This document shows, in pieces, positions 39,545-49,092 of a stretch of DNA of 64,000 nucleotides. Positions within the stretch are counted from its first letter, which is position 1. Every line of letters begins with the position of its first letter. This DNA is from DAOPZC01 sp035353175 (GTDB taxonomy: Bacteria > Verrucomicrobiota > Kiritimatiellia > RFP12 > UBA1067). The notes beneath the pieces were generated by a model, which saw only the letters and a program-made list of their open reading frames with translations, was not told where the DNA came from and did not search any database. Both the position numbers and the translations under genes were made by a program. Where the stretch lies: contig DAOPZC010000010.1 of NCBI GenBank assembly GCA_035353175.1, positions 1-64,000 on the forward strand. Reading direction: 5' to 3'.

Positions 39545-40594
39545 CTATTTCTCCTGGGCCGCGCGGGCTTCCGCGACGGACGCCTTCAGCTCGTTCAGAA
39601 ACGCCTCGCCCGGCAGCCCCTTCTGCGCGGCGCGCGCCGCATAGTCTTGCAGCAGCGGAGCGGCCTTCTCGATCCACATCGCCTGCTCGGCCGGCGTCAG
39701 CGTCACGATGTCGCGGCCCAGCCCATCGATATACGCGAGGCCTTCGCGGTCGGCCTCATTCCACGACTGGCCGTGCTTGGCGACCCACTCGGCCGACACG
39801 TCTTCGATGGCCTTCTGAACGTCGCCGGGCAGGCTCGCCCACTTCGCCTTGTTCATCGCCACAAAGAAAGCCGTCGTGTAGCCGATGCACTTGGAATCCG
39901 TGATGCAGCCGATCACCTCGCCCTGTTTCCAGCCCTTGAGCGTCTCGACCGGGCAGAACGTCGCGTCGACCACCCCCTTCTGGAGCGCCTCGTAGGTCTC
40001 ACCCTGCGGCATGCTCACCGGCGAGCCGCCGAGGCTCTCCACGACCTTTGCGCAGAATCCCGTGGCCCGGATCTTGAGCCCCTTCATCTGCTCCAGTTTC
40101 GCGACCGGCTTCTTCGTGGCCAGGATACCCGGCCCGTGCGCATGCACATAAAGCATCTTCGTGTCCTGCGTCTCCGCGGGCTTGTACTTGGCGGTCAAGG
40201 CGTTGACAATGCGTGTCGCGCTGATGCCGTCCGGATACCCGACCGGCAGGTCCAGCCCTTCCAGCAGAGGGAAGCGTCCGCGCGTGTAGGCGAATGCGCT
40301 CATGCCGATATCGGACACGCCGTCCACCACGCCCTGATAGCACTGGTCGGCCTTGGTCAGCGCGCCCCCCGCAAACACCGTGATCTGCACCTGGCCGCCC
40401 GTGCGCTTTTTGACTTCGTCGGCCCATTCCGTGGCCAGCTTGGCCTGCACGTGGGTCGGCGGGAAGAAGACGCTGTACGTCAATTTGAACGTCTGCTTCT
40501 TAGCCCCGTCCTGCGGCGCGCCCTGTTTGCCGCAACCGGCGACCAAAACCGCCCCCGCGAGAAGCCCCAGCAAAAAAGAGTGTTTAGATTTCAT
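39545..40594 (-). CDS. dctP: TRAP transporter solute-binding lipoprotein (DctP family)
   Basis: 349 aa. Signal peptide with lipobox LVAGC, so it is tethered to the membrane. The DctP fold is shown by FKLTYSVFFPPTHVQA, the conserved Arg region KGLKIRATGFCAKVVESLGG, and PMPQGETYEALQKGVVDA. The Arg normally binds the carboxylate of the ligand. The substrate is unknown. It is the first gene of the TRAP operon and lies 70 bp after the PQQ-propeller gene. Confidence 0.93.
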   Translation of the reverse strand: MKSKHSFLLGLLAGAVLVAGCGKQGAPQDGAKKQTFKLTYSVFFPPTHVQAKLATEWADEVKKRTGGQVQITVFAGGALTKADQCYQGVVDGVSDIGMSAFAYTRGRFPLLEGLDLPVGYPDGISATRIVNALTAKYKPAETQDTKMLYVHAHGPGILATKKPVAKLEQMKGLKIRATGFCAKVVESLGGSPVSMPQGETYEALQKGVVDATFCPVETLKGWKQGEVIGCITDSKCIGYTTAFFVAMNKAKWASLPGDVQKAIEDVSAEWVAKHGQSWNEADREGLAYIDGLGRDIVTLTPAEQAMWIEKAAPLLQDYAARAAQKGLPGEAFLNELKASVAEARAAQEK

Positions 40595-40664
40595 GCGTGC
40601 CAGTTTAACCGCCGCCGCGCCGCCACACAACTCGTTTTTATCGCGCCGCGCCGGCAGGCCGCCC

Positions 40665-41888
40665 TCATTTCGGCCCCGGCCGCAGGGAAAGGCAGACCAC
40701 GTCGCCCTGCGCGTTGCGCGCGAAGAGCAGGCCCCCGGACAGCACCGGCACGGACCAGCACCGGCCCTCGAGGATCTGCGCCTGCGCCAGCGGACGGTAA
40801 GCCTGCGGCGCGGCTTCCGCCACCACGAGCTTCCCGTTTTCGCTCAGCAGCACAAGCCGGCCGTCCGCCGCCGTCAGCGACCCGCGCCGCACCGACGACT
40901 CAGACCACTTCTTCTCGCCCGTCGCCCACTCCACGCAGACCAAGCTCTCGTCGTTGAAGCCGTACAGGCAGCCCTGCCACAGCACCGCGCTGTTCATCGG
41001 CAGCCGCAGGTGCTTGTTGCGCCACAGCTCGCGCGGCGGTTCGGTTGACAGGTCGTACAGCGCACCGCCGACGCCGTTCCCGGACGACACGAAAAGCCGG
41101 TTCTCATGGATGATCGGATCGGCCGCGTTCATGTCCCACGCGGTCTGCCACGGGATCCTCCACAGCCGTTTGCCGGAATCCGCAACCATGCCGATCGCGG
41201 CGCGCCCTGAGAAGAACGCGAGCGCGGCCTCGTTGCCGGCGCGGTACGGCACGGGCGACGAATAGCCGGGATGGCCGGCGGGGCTCTCCCACAGCACCTT
41301 GCCGTCCCGCGCGTCCAGCGCCGCGCCGGACTCCCCCAGGCTCATGTACAGCCGGTCCGCCGCCACCAGCGGCGAACCCGCGTAGCGCCACGTGTTCTTC
41401 CAATCCCCCTCCCGCCACGGCCACGGGGCACACTTCTTTGACCAGATCACGCGTCCGTCCCGCGCGTCGAGGCAGAACAGGTCGCCCCCTTTGCTGAAGG
41501 TGTAGACGCGGCCGCCCGACACCGCCGGCGTCGCAGACGGGCCGCCCTCGTAGGAAAGCGGCTGGGGCTCACACGGGTAAGTGTGCCGCCAGCAGAGCTT
41601 GCCGGTCTCCGACTCGAAACAGAAAACCGAGTCCGCGCCGTCCGCGTTGCCCAAGGTATAGACACGCCCGTCCGCCGCCGCGAACGAGGAGAAGCCCTTT
41701 CCGACTGAGGCCCGCCACAAGACGGCGGGCCCGGCTGAACCCCACGCGTGCGTCCATCCCGTCTCGCGCGAGATCCCGTTCCGCTCCGGCCCCCGCCAGC
41801 ACGGCCAATTCGCCGCGGCCGCACCTGAGGCCCAACTCCAAGCGGCCAGACCGAACATCGCCCAGACATTTCTGCTCCACCGCGTCAT
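40665..41888 (-). CDS. Secreted PQQ-like beta-propeller protein
   Basis: 407 aa. Signal peptide ending at GAAAA, then NWPCWRGPERNGI, the opening motif of the PQQ_2 propeller proteins common in Planctomycetes and Verrucomicrobia. Repeated blades end in W (GKVLWESPAG, GKRLWRIPW, GEKKWSES). There are no heme or PQQ-binding residues typical of dehydrogenases, so it is probably a binding or scaffold protein. Role unknown. Confidence 0.85.
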   Translation of the reverse strand: MTRWSRNVWAMFGLAAWSWASGAAAANWPCWRGPERNGISRETGWTHAWGSAGPAVLWRASVGKGFSSFAAADGRVYTLGNADGADSVFCFESETGKLCWRHTYPCEPQPLSYEGGPSATPAVSGGRVYTFSKGGDLFCLDARDGRVIWSKKCAPWPWREGDWKNTWRYAGSPLVAADRLYMSLGESGAALDARDGKVLWESPAGHPGYSSPVPYRAGNEAALAFFSGRAAIGMVADSGKRLWRIPWQTAWDMNAADPIIHENRLFVSSGNGVGGALYDLSTEPPRELWRNKHLRLPMNSAVLWQGCLYGFNDESLVCVEWATGEKKWSESSVRRGSLTAADGRLVLLSENGKLVVAEAAPQAYRPLAQAQILEGRCWSVPVLSGGLLFARNAQGDVVCLSLRPGPK

Positions 41889-41957
41889 TCTCGCAGCCCT
41901 CCCTGCCGCCACGGATCCATCCCCGACAACCGCGGCACAACCATAAACTTGCCCTTG

Positions 41958-41985
41958 AAAAAAGCCCCAAGCTCACGCCTGGGGC
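41958..41985 (-). terminator. Rho-independent terminator of rnr
   Basis: On the minus strand a GC-rich stem GCCCCA/TGGGGC (41964-41985, loop of ten bases that can pair further) is followed by six T residues (plus-strand A at 41958-41963). It lies about 40 bp past the RNase R stop codon. Confidence 0.75.
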
Positions 41986-42025
41986 CTTGCGACCGACACG
42001 CTCGCCGGCGTCACACAGGGGTGAT

Positions 42026-44428
42026 TCACCGGGGACGGCGTCCGCCCGGATGCCGGCGCGCGTCGTTTCCAGGCCTCCGCCCGCCGCCCGAGCCGGGCCG
42101 CGGTTTGCCGCCACGGTGCTGTTGTTGGCCGCTGTTGTCCGCAGAGCCAGTCCTGCCGACATCGGCCCTGGGGCTACGGCCGTCAGGGCGGGGCCCGCAG
42201 CCCTTCGGCCGAGAAAGACCGCCCGCCGCCGGTTTCCGGCTGCGGCCTTCTTGCCGCGGCCCGCGGCCCTCGGCCCGCGGCCTTCTGGCGTCCGACCTCT
42301 GGCCTCGGTCATCCGTCCGCGGCACCTCCTCCCCGACCAGCACAAAGTCCGCGCGCCGCTGGTTGAAATCGACGGTAGCCACCTGCACCTTCACCACGGT
42401 GCCGACGCGGTAGACCGTCGCGCCCGCGCTCAGCGATTCGTTCGCGGGATTGAAGCGCACGAACTGCTTGGAGAGATTGGAGATGTGGATCATGCCGCCC
42501 ATCGCCAAATCGGGAATGTCGATGAACACCCCGTAGTTGGTGCATTTGGCGACCACCGCGCGGTACTCGATCGGCTTTTTCTCATCGAGCTGCTGCTGCA
42601 GGAAACGGAATTTCTTGATCTCGATCAGCTGCCGCGAGGCGTCGTCCGCCACCTGCTCGCGCTCGGTGGCGAGGAACGCCGTTTGGACCAGATAGTTCTG
42701 GGGCATCTTCCCGCCCTTGCCGTCGAGATAATCGGCGAGCTGGCGGTGGAGAACCAAGTCCGGATAACGGCGGATCGGCGAGGTGAAGTGTGCGTAAAAG
42801 TCTTTCGCGAGGCCGAAATGGCCGATCTTCTCCGCGGAGTAGAGCGCGCGTTTCATGCTGCGCAGCACCATCGTGTGCGCATGGTAGCGCAACGGATGCT
42901 CCTGCGTGTCCTTCAGGAATTTTGCGAGATTCTTGGGATCGGAAAGGTTGCCGGGATGGAAACCGAGCATCGCCAGATTGGCCTGCAGCTCCTCCAGTTT
43001 CTCCTCATCCGGCGGCTCATGCAAGCGCGCCAATATTTTGATGCCGCGCGTCCACAGCTCGGTCGCGACCGCCTCGTTGGCCGCCACCATGCACTCTTCG
43101 ATCAGCTGATGCGACTCGTCATACGCACGCACCAGCATACCGGTCATGCGGGAGTGCTCGTCCAGCACCACCTCGACCTCGGGGACTTCCAAGTCCAGCG
43201 CGGCCATCGAAAAACGCCGGCTGCGCATCTGCATCGACAAATTCAGCGTTTCTTTGAGTATCTTGCGCGCTTCCGACGGCACCACCGCAAGGCCTTCCGG
43301 CACCTTGTCCACGATGATCGCCATCGCCTGCTCGTAGTTCAGCCGCAGCTTGGAGCGGATGCGCGTCTTGGCGAAGCGCCGCGCGATCATGCGGCCCGAG
43401 GCATCGAAGGTCATGAAGGCCGAGAAGGTCAAGCGGTCCTCGTCCGGCCGCAGGCTGCACACGCCGTTGGAAAGTTGCTCGGGCAGCATCGGAACGACCT
43501 TGTCCACCAGGTAAACGCTCGTGCCGCGCTGCCGGGCCTCCTCGTCCAGCGCGGAATTGGGCCGCACGAAGTGGCTCACGTCCGCGATGTGCACGCCCAG
43601 CACGCGGTTGCCCTGCGCGTCGTTCTCCAGCGAAATCGCGTCGTCGAAGTCCCGCGCCGTGGCCGGATCCACCGTGATGATGTACTTGTTGCGGATGTCC
43701 TCGCGGTTGCCGGGCCGCGTCAAGCGCTGCGTGACCTTCTCCGCCTCGTCGATCACCTCCGCGGGGAACGCTTCCGGCAGGTCGAACTGCTTCATCACGA
43801 CCAGCGTGTCGAGCGACGGCTGGTCGGCCGGGCCGATCACATCCACGATCTCGCCTTCGGGCGCCACATAGCGGTTTTCCCAGCCCGTAAAGCGCACCAC
43901 GACGCGGTCCCCGGGCTTGGCGTTGTTGGCCGCCGGCACATAAAAGTCCTTGCGGTAGACCGGATTCAGCGGCACCACGTACAGGAACTTGCCCGTGCTC
44001 ATAAGCGTGCCCACGATGTCCCGCGGCGAACGCTCGACGATCTTGATGACTTTCCCCTTGGACTCCCCGCCGCTGCGGTAAAGCCGGATCGTTACGATAT
44101 CATAGGGCAGCGCAGTCCCCAAATCCTCGGACTCGACCCAGATGGTCTTGCCGGTCTCTTTCTCCGTCACGTTGCCCGCGCCGTTGCGCACCATGCGCAG
44201 CGGGCCGGTCACGAGGTCGGCCTGCTTGCCGAGCGTGTAGGCGTCGCCCTTGCGAATCTGCACAATTTCGCCGTCGCGGACCATTTCCTGGAGCAGCTCA
44301 TGCAGACGCTTAATTTGCTTTCCCCGGAAGCCCAGCGTGCGGCTGATGTCTTTGGCCGTCCACGCATGCTCGGGCTCAGATTCAAACAAATACTGAATCG
44401 CGATTTTTTCTTTATTATTTTCTTTCAT
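42026..44428 (-). CDS. rnr: Ribonuclease R
   Basis: 800 aa. N-terminal winged-helix (about 1-75), cold-shock domains, RNB catalytic domain with DPATARDFDDAIS (the Asp cluster that binds Mg2+), then an S1 domain at about 625-710. It degrades structured RNA 3' to 5' in the cytoplasm. The last 90 residues are a low-complexity tail of Arg, Gly, Pro and Lys repeats (GRGPRQEGRSRKP, DGRSPRADVG), longer and more repetitive than the usual basic tail. The transcript probably ends at 41958-41985. Confidence 0.95.
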   Translation of the reverse strand: MKENNKEKIAIQYLFESEPEHAWTAKDISRTLGFRGKQIKRLHELLQEMVRDGEIVQIRKGDAYTLGKQADLVTGPLRMVRNGAGNVTEKETGKTIWVESEDLGTALPYDIVTIRLYRSGGESKGKVIKIVERSPRDIVGTLMSTGKFLYVVPLNPVYRKDFYVPAANNAKPGDRVVVRFTGWENRYVAPEGEIVDVIGPADQPSLDTLVVMKQFDLPEAFPAEVIDEAEKVTQRLTRPGNREDIRNKYIITVDPATARDFDDAISLENDAQGNRVLGVHIADVSHFVRPNSALDEEARQRGTSVYLVDKVVPMLPEQLSNGVCSLRPDEDRLTFSAFMTFDASGRMIARRFAKTRIRSKLRLNYEQAMAIIVDKVPEGLAVVPSEARKILKETLNLSMQMRSRRFSMAALDLEVPEVEVVLDEHSRMTGMLVRAYDESHQLIEECMVAANEAVATELWTRGIKILARLHEPPDEEKLEELQANLAMLGFHPGNLSDPKNLAKFLKDTQEHPLRYHAHTMVLRSMKRALYSAEKIGHFGLAKDFYAHFTSPIRRYPDLVLHRQLADYLDGKGGKMPQNYLVQTAFLATEREQVADDASRQLIEIKKFRFLQQQLDEKKPIEYRAVVAKCTNYGVFIDIPDLAMGGMIHISNLSKQFVRFNPANESLSAGATVYRVGTVVKVQVATVDFNQRRADFVLVGEEVPRTDDRGQRSDARRPRAEGRGPRQEGRSRKPAAGGLSRPKGCGPRPDGRSPRADVGRTGSADNSGQQQHRGGKPRPGSGGGRRPGNDARRHPGGRRPR

Positions 44429-44491
44429 TGCCGGTTATTTTACCGCACACGGACGGACGTTGTCTTCAACAAAAAGTTAAGGCAGACCGTC

Positions 44492-44518
44492 ACCGGCCCT
44501 TTTCAGAAAACGGCCGGT
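44492..44518 (-). terminator. Strong hairpin behind the aldo/keto reductase gene
   Basis: ACCGGCC pairs with GGCCGGT and, after one mismatch, TTTTC pairs with GAAAA, giving a 27-base hairpin 30 bp past the stop codon. The T-run is displaced by about 18 bases, so it may stabilise the 3' end rather than act as a canonical terminator. Confidence 0.45.
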
Positions 44519-44547
44519 CAGTGAATCGGAGCCGTGCGCTTTCCCGT

Positions 44548-45528
44548 TCAGCTCAGCGCCTTCAGCTCCGTCTCGTCGAACCGCAGGTTCTCCAGTGCGG
44601 CCACGTTCTCGACGATCTGTTCCGGGCGGGTGGCGCCGATCACCGCCGACGCCACGCGCGGATCCCGCAGCACCCACGCGAGCGCGGTCTGGGCGGGGGT
44701 CTGGCCGCGCGCCTGGGCGACGTCCCGGACCCGCTTCGCGTACGCCACGCATTCGTCGTGCAGGTAGCGCTCGATGAAGGGGCTGCCCTTGGCCGCGCGT
44801 GAATCCTCCGGCACGCCCTGCGCGTACTTGTTGGTCAACACGCCCTGGGCCAGCGGCGAGAACACGACCGTACCGAGCCCGGCTTCGCAGGCGGCCGGAA
44901 GCTGCTCGGTCTCCACCTCCACGCGGTCCAGCAGATTGTAGCGCACCTGATGCGCGATGCACGGCACGCGCAGCTCCGCGAGAATCTCGACCGCGCGCCG
45001 CAACAGCTTTGCGGGGTATTTGGACAACCCGAGATAGAGCGCCTTGCCTTGGCGCACGACATCGGACAGCGCACCGAGCGTCTCCTCCAGCGGCGTGTCG
45101 GGATCGGGCCGATGGTGATAGAAAACATCCACGTATTCGAGGCGCAGCCGCTGCAGGCTCTGGTCCAGCCCCGCGATCAGGTGCTTGCGGCTGCCCCAGT
45201 CGCCATACGGCCCGGGCCACATCGCGTGGCCCGCCTTGGTCGCCACCACCAGTTCGTCGCGGTAGGCCTTGAACTCGCGCACGAGCACGGAGCCGATCAT
45301 GCTCTCTGCGCCCCCCGGAGGTGGCCCGTAGTTGTCCGCCAGATCGAAGTGCGTGATCCCGAGATCGAACGCGGTCGCGACCCGTCGGAAGCAGTTTTCA
45401 TGCGTCTCCTCCGCACCGAAGCCGTGCCACAGCCCCAGCCCGATCGCCGACAGTTTCAAACCGCTCCGCCCGCAGGCGCGATAGTGCATCTGCCCGTACC
45501 GGGCCCCGCTCGCCTGATAATCGTGCAT
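44548..45528 (-). CDS. Aldo/keto reductase (YghZ-like)
   Basis: 326 aa TIM barrel. LSAIGLGLWHGFG, the catalytic D-Y-K-H set (HFDLADNYGPP, VATKAGH, DVFYHHRPD) and the C-terminal NADPH-binding IGATRPEQIVENV are present. The closest pattern is the AKR14 group (L-glyceraldehyde-3-phosphate reductase YghZ). The start at 45528 has GAGGGGG upstream. It follows gluQ with a 34-bp gap on the same strand, but no functional link is evident. Confidence 0.9.
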   Translation of the reverse strand: MHDYQASGARYGQMHYRACGRSGLKLSAIGLGLWHGFGAEETHENCFRRVATAFDLGITHFDLADNYGPPPGGAESMIGSVLVREFKAYRDELVVATKAGHAMWPGPYGDWGSRKHLIAGLDQSLQRLRLEYVDVFYHHRPDPDTPLEETLGALSDVVRQGKALYLGLSKYPAKLLRRAVEILAELRVPCIAHQVRYNLLDRVEVETEQLPAACEAGLGTVVFSPLAQGVLTNKYAQGVPEDSRAAKGSPFIERYLHDECVAYAKRVRDVAQARGQTPAQTALAWVLRDPRVASAVIGATRPEQIVENVAALENLRFDETELKALS

Positions 45529-45562
45529 CGTTTCCCCCTCTTGTTTCAACCGACCGCCCGTC

Positions 45563-46561
45563 TCAAACCCTGATTCCCAGCGCCTCCCGCACGCGCCGCG
45601 TGAGCACGACCGGCGCATGCGGCAGGGTGCGCAGGTCGAAGCGCGGCAGCAGGTCGCGCAGCGTCAGGTCCTCGTCCCACTCGGCCCAGCCGCACCACCA
45701 CGCCAACAGGCCGATGACCTTTCCGGCCGGCAGCCCCGCCTGGCGGAAAGCGCAGACGCGCGTGTCGCCGTGGCGCTTCGCCAGACGGCGGCCCTCTTCG
45801 CTCACCACCAGCGGCACATGCACGAAGGCGGGCGGCGGCAGCCCGAGCGCGCGATACAACAGCAGCTGGCGCGGCGTCGCCGGGAGCAGATCGTCGCCGC
45901 GCACCACCTCGGTGATGCCCATCGCCGCATCGTCCGCCACCACCGCCAGCATATAGCCCGCGCCCGAAGGCTCGCGCGCCAGCACGAAGTCGCCGCTCAG
46001 CGCCGAGACGTCCTGTTCGTAGTGTCCGTGAAAACCGTCCTCGAAAATCACCTTCTCGCCCGCGGGCACCCGGAAGCGCCACGCGGGCATACGCCCGTCC
46101 GGCAAGGTCCGGCGGGCCGCCTCGTAGTCCGCAAAGCGGCCGCGGCACGTGCCGGGATAGTAGAGTCCGTCCTCGGTGTGCGGCGCGGATTGGCCCGCCT
46201 CGACATCGCGGCGCGAACAGACGCAGGGATAGACCAACCCCTGAGCCCTGAGCCTCTCCAGCGCGCAGGCGTAGAACGCCGTCCGTGCCGTCTGCGTATA
46301 GGGCGCGTACGGCCCGCCCACGTCGGGGCCCTCGTCCCAATCGAATCCCAGCCAGCGCAAATCCTCCAAGGCGGCGGCGGCCGCGCCCGGCTTGTTCTTG
46401 GGGTGATCGAGATCCTCCATGCGCATCACCACCGTGCCGCCCCGGCTGCGCACGCTCAGCCAAGCGATCAGGAATGTCCGGGCGTTCCCCAGATGCAGCG
46501 CGCCCGTCGGGCTCGGCGCCAGCCGCCCCCGCACCCCGCAAAACGTTCCCGTTCTCACCAT
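45563..46561 (-). CDS. gluQ: Glutamyl-Q tRNA(Asp) synthetase
   Basis: 332 aa, about the catalytic core of GluRS without the anticodon-binding domain. RLAPSPTGALHLGNART contains the HIGH-type motif and RRLAKRHGD the KMSKS-type motif. A zinc site is suggested by CVCSRRD and C at GTCRGRF. The enzyme glutamylates queuosine in tRNA(Asp). The length and missing C-terminal domain separate it from GluRS. Confidence 0.9.
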   Translation of the reverse strand: MVRTGTFCGVRGRLAPSPTGALHLGNARTFLIAWLSVRSRGGTVVMRMEDLDHPKNKPGAAAAALEDLRWLGFDWDEGPDVGGPYAPYTQTARTAFYACALERLRAQGLVYPCVCSRRDVEAGQSAPHTEDGLYYPGTCRGRFADYEAARRTLPDGRMPAWRFRVPAGEKVIFEDGFHGHYEQDVSALSGDFVLAREPSGAGYMLAVVADDAAMGITEVVRGDDLLPATPRQLLLYRALGLPPPAFVHVPLVVSEEGRRLAKRHGDTRVCAFRQAGLPAGKVIGLLAWWCGWAEWDEDLTLRDLLPRFDLRTLPHAPVVLTRRVREALGIRV

Positions 46562-46646
46562 GCGACCATCATACCCGCCCGCCCGAAAGGACGGAAGCCC
46601 AAAATGGTTTAACCGATTTCCTTGAACGACAACAACTTACGAAAAA

Positions 46647-46694
46647 GCACAAAATGTGGTGGACTTCATCCAAGACAACCACTATATATAGACG
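46647..46694 (+). promoter_or_regulatory. Pair of NrdR-like boxes upstream of the ribonucleotide reductase
   Basis: The second box core CTATATATAG (46682-46691) fits the NrdR core CwAtATaTwG at all ten positions. The first, CAAAATGTGG (46650-46659), fits at seven. Their centres are 32 bp apart, the three-turn spacing typical of paired NrdR boxes. They lie about 80-120 bp before the RNR start codon. NrdR itself is not in the window. Confidence 0.6.
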
Positions 46695-46771
46695 CTGTTT
46701 GATGGACGATCTGGATCGCTAGACCGACTCCGCAACCATCTTTTCCCCTTTTTTACATCAGAGGACCCGCC

Positions 46772-49006
46772 ATGAGCATCGAATCGCTGAAAAATTACGT
46801 TTTCACTTCCAAATACAGCCGCTACATCCCCGAGAAAATGCGCCGGGAAACCTTCGAGGAGGCGGTCGAGCGGGTCATCGACATGCACCGGCGGCACTTC
46901 GCCTCAAAGGGCATCGAGGTGGAAGATCTGCTGACCCTCTGCGAGCAGGCCATGAAAAAGCGCATGGTGCTGGGCAGCCAGCGCGCCATGCAGTTCGGCG
47001 GCGATCCGATCCTGCGCAAGCACGCCCGCATCTACAACTGCACCACCTCGTACTGCGATCGCCCGCGCTTCTTTCAGGAGGCGCTCTGGCTGCTGCTCTG
47101 CGGCTGCGGCGTCGGCTTCTCGGTGCAGACCCACCACATCGCCAAGCTGCCGGGCATCGCCAAGCCCGCGGGCACGAACAAGACCTTCGTGATCCCCGAC
47201 ACCATCGAGGGCTGGGCGGACGCGCTGGGCGCGCTGCTCTCCAGTTACTTCGTCACGGGGCAGCCCTTCCCCGAATACGCCGGCGCGACGCTCCAGTTCG
47301 ATTACACCCTGATCCGTCCCAAAGGCCGCCCCATCTCGTCCGGCATGGGCCGTGCGCCCGGCCCCGAGCCGCTGCGCCGCAGCCTGGAGATGATCCGGGG
47401 GCTGCTGGACAAGCGCCTCGCTGAAGGCCTGGCGTGCCTGCGCTCGGTCGACGCCTACGACATCCTCATGCACGCCTCGGACGCCGTGCTTTCCGGCGGC
47501 GTGCGCCGCAGCGCCACGATCTGTCTCTTCTCGCCGGACGACGAGCTCATGGCCACGGCCAAGACCGGCAACTGGTTCACCGAAAACCCGCAGCGCGCGC
47601 GCTCGAACAACTCGGCCATCCTGCTGCGCAACCAGACCACGCGCGAGCAGTTCTCCAAGCTCATGAAGTCCGTCAAAGAGTTCGGCGAGCCGGGCTTCGT
47701 CTGGACCGACCACCTGGACATGACCTTCAACCCCTGCGGCGAAATCGGCCTCTACCCGCAGATCGACGGCGAGACGGGCTTCGCCTTCTGCAATCTCTGC
47801 GAGATCAACATGGGCATCGTCGACAGCGCGGAGAAGTTCCGCGACGCCTGCAAAGCGGCCGCCATCCTGGGCACCCTGCAGGCCGACTACACCGACTTCG
47901 ATTACCTCGGCGAAACCAGCACGCGCATCGCGAAGCGCGAGGCGCTGCTCGGCATCTCGATGACCGGCATGATGGAGCACCCGGCGGTCTCTTTCGACCC
48001 CGCGCTTCAGTGCGAGATGGCCAAATACATCCTCGAGGTCAACGCCGAGGTGGCCAAGCGCATCGGCGTGAACCTTGCCGCACGCACCACCTGCGTCAAG
48101 CCGGCGGGCACCACCAGCAGCATTCTGGGCACCTCCTCGGGCATCCACCCCCACCACGCCAAGCGCTATTTCCGCCGCGCGCAGGCGAACGAGGACGAGC
48201 TGCTCGTCGACTTCTTCAAGGCGCAGAACCCCAAGGCCGTCGAGAAGTCGGTCTGGAACCCCAACGGCACCGACGTGGTGCTCACCTTCTGCGTGGAGGC
48301 CAGCCCCGACGCGCTGACCAAGCGCGACGTGGACGCCGTGGAGCTGCTGCGCAAGGTGAAGCTGACCAAAGAGAATTGGATCGACGCGGGCAAGCGTCCC
48401 GAGCTGTGCGCCCAGCCCTGGCTCAGCCACAACGTCTCCAACACCATCTCCGTCAAGGACGGCGAATGGGAGAGCGTCGCGGCCTTCATCTTCGAGCACC
48501 GCCACGCCTTCGCGGGCATCTCGCTCCTGCCGGACGGCGGCGATCTTGACTACCCGCAGGCGCCCTTCTGCGAAGTGCTCACCGCCGAGGAGATTGTTCA
48601 TATTTACGGTGTCGGCGCGCTGCTCGCCTCAGGCCTGATCGTCGACGGACTGCACGCCTTCGACGACAACCTCTGGGCCGCCTGCGACTGCGCGCTCGGC
48701 CGCGGCGAAAACCTGGACACGCCGACGCCCAAAATCTATCCCAAGCGCGTTTACGAAGCCATCGAGGTCGTCCGCGCCGCCAAGCAGGACTGGGTGCGCC
48801 GCGCCCGCAAGTTCGCCATGAATTATTTCGATAACGACGTTTTGAAGACGACCCGCTGCCTCAAGCGCGTCAACGCCTGCAAGCACTGGGAAGACCTCAC
48901 CCGCACCTACGCGCCGGTCGACTACACACAGCTGATCGAACGCCAAGACAACACCACGGTCACGCAGACCGTCGCCTGCGCCGGCGGCAAGTGCGAGCTG
49001 ATCTGA
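46772..49006 (+). CDS. nrdJ: Class II (adenosylcobalamin-dependent) ribonucleotide reductase, monomeric type
   Basis: 744 aa, the size of the Lactobacillus RTPR monomer. FNPCGEIGL is the active-site Cys/Glu loop, with further Cys in CNLCEIN. It ends with the C736/C741 redox pair (ACAGGKCELI) that re-reduces the active site. It makes deoxyribonucleotides without oxygen, using coenzyme B12, which fits an anaerobe and adds to the corrinoid demand of HgcA. The SD GAGGA is 6 bases upstream. Probably repressed by NrdR through the boxes at 46647-46694. Confidence 0.93.
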   Translation: MSIESLKNYVFTSKYSRYIPEKMRRETFEEAVERVIDMHRRHFASKGIEVEDLLTLCEQAMKKRMVLGSQRAMQFGGDPILRKHARIYNCTTSYCDRPRFFQEALWLLLCGCGVGFSVQTHHIAKLPGIAKPAGTNKTFVIPDTIEGWADALGALLSSYFVTGQPFPEYAGATLQFDYTLIRPKGRPISSGMGRAPGPEPLRRSLEMIRGLLDKRLAEGLACLRSVDAYDILMHASDAVLSGGVRRSATICLFSPDDELMATAKTGNWFTENPQRARSNNSAILLRNQTTREQFSKLMKSVKEFGEPGFVWTDHLDMTFNPCGEIGLYPQIDGETGFAFCNLCEINMGIVDSAEKFRDACKAAAILGTLQADYTDFDYLGETSTRIAKREALLGISMTGMMEHPAVSFDPALQCEMAKYILEVNAEVAKRIGVNLAARTTCVKPAGTTSSILGTSSGIHPHHAKRYFRRAQANEDELLVDFFKAQNPKAVEKSVWNPNGTDVVLTFCVEASPDALTKRDVDAVELLRKVKLTKENWIDAGKRPELCAQPWLSHNVSNTISVKDGEWESVAAFIFEHRHAFAGISLLPDGGDLDYPQAPFCEVLTAEEIVHIYGVGALLASGLIVDGLHAFDDNLWAACDCALGRGENLDTPTPKIYPKRVYEAIEVVRAAKQDWVRRARKFAMNYFDNDVLKTTRCLKRVNACKHWEDLTRTYAPVDYTQLIERQDNTTVTQTVACAGGKCELI

Positions 49007-49092
49007 GTCGCAATAGCCGCGGTTAACCTGCGCGTGCTGCGGCGGCGCACCGTCTGTGCATTAAACGATGCCCAACCGGGGGATTGAATCCC

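Noticed and set aside
41987..44524. 845-codon plus-strand open frame
   Set aside because: It is the mirror of RNase R on the other strand, a consequence of high GC codon bias. The minus-strand frame has all RNase R motifs.
46562..46771. Cobalamin riboswitch in front of the B12-dependent reductase
   Set aside because: No B12-box-like conserved core or suitable stem arrangement is visible. The NrdR-like boxes explain the region better.
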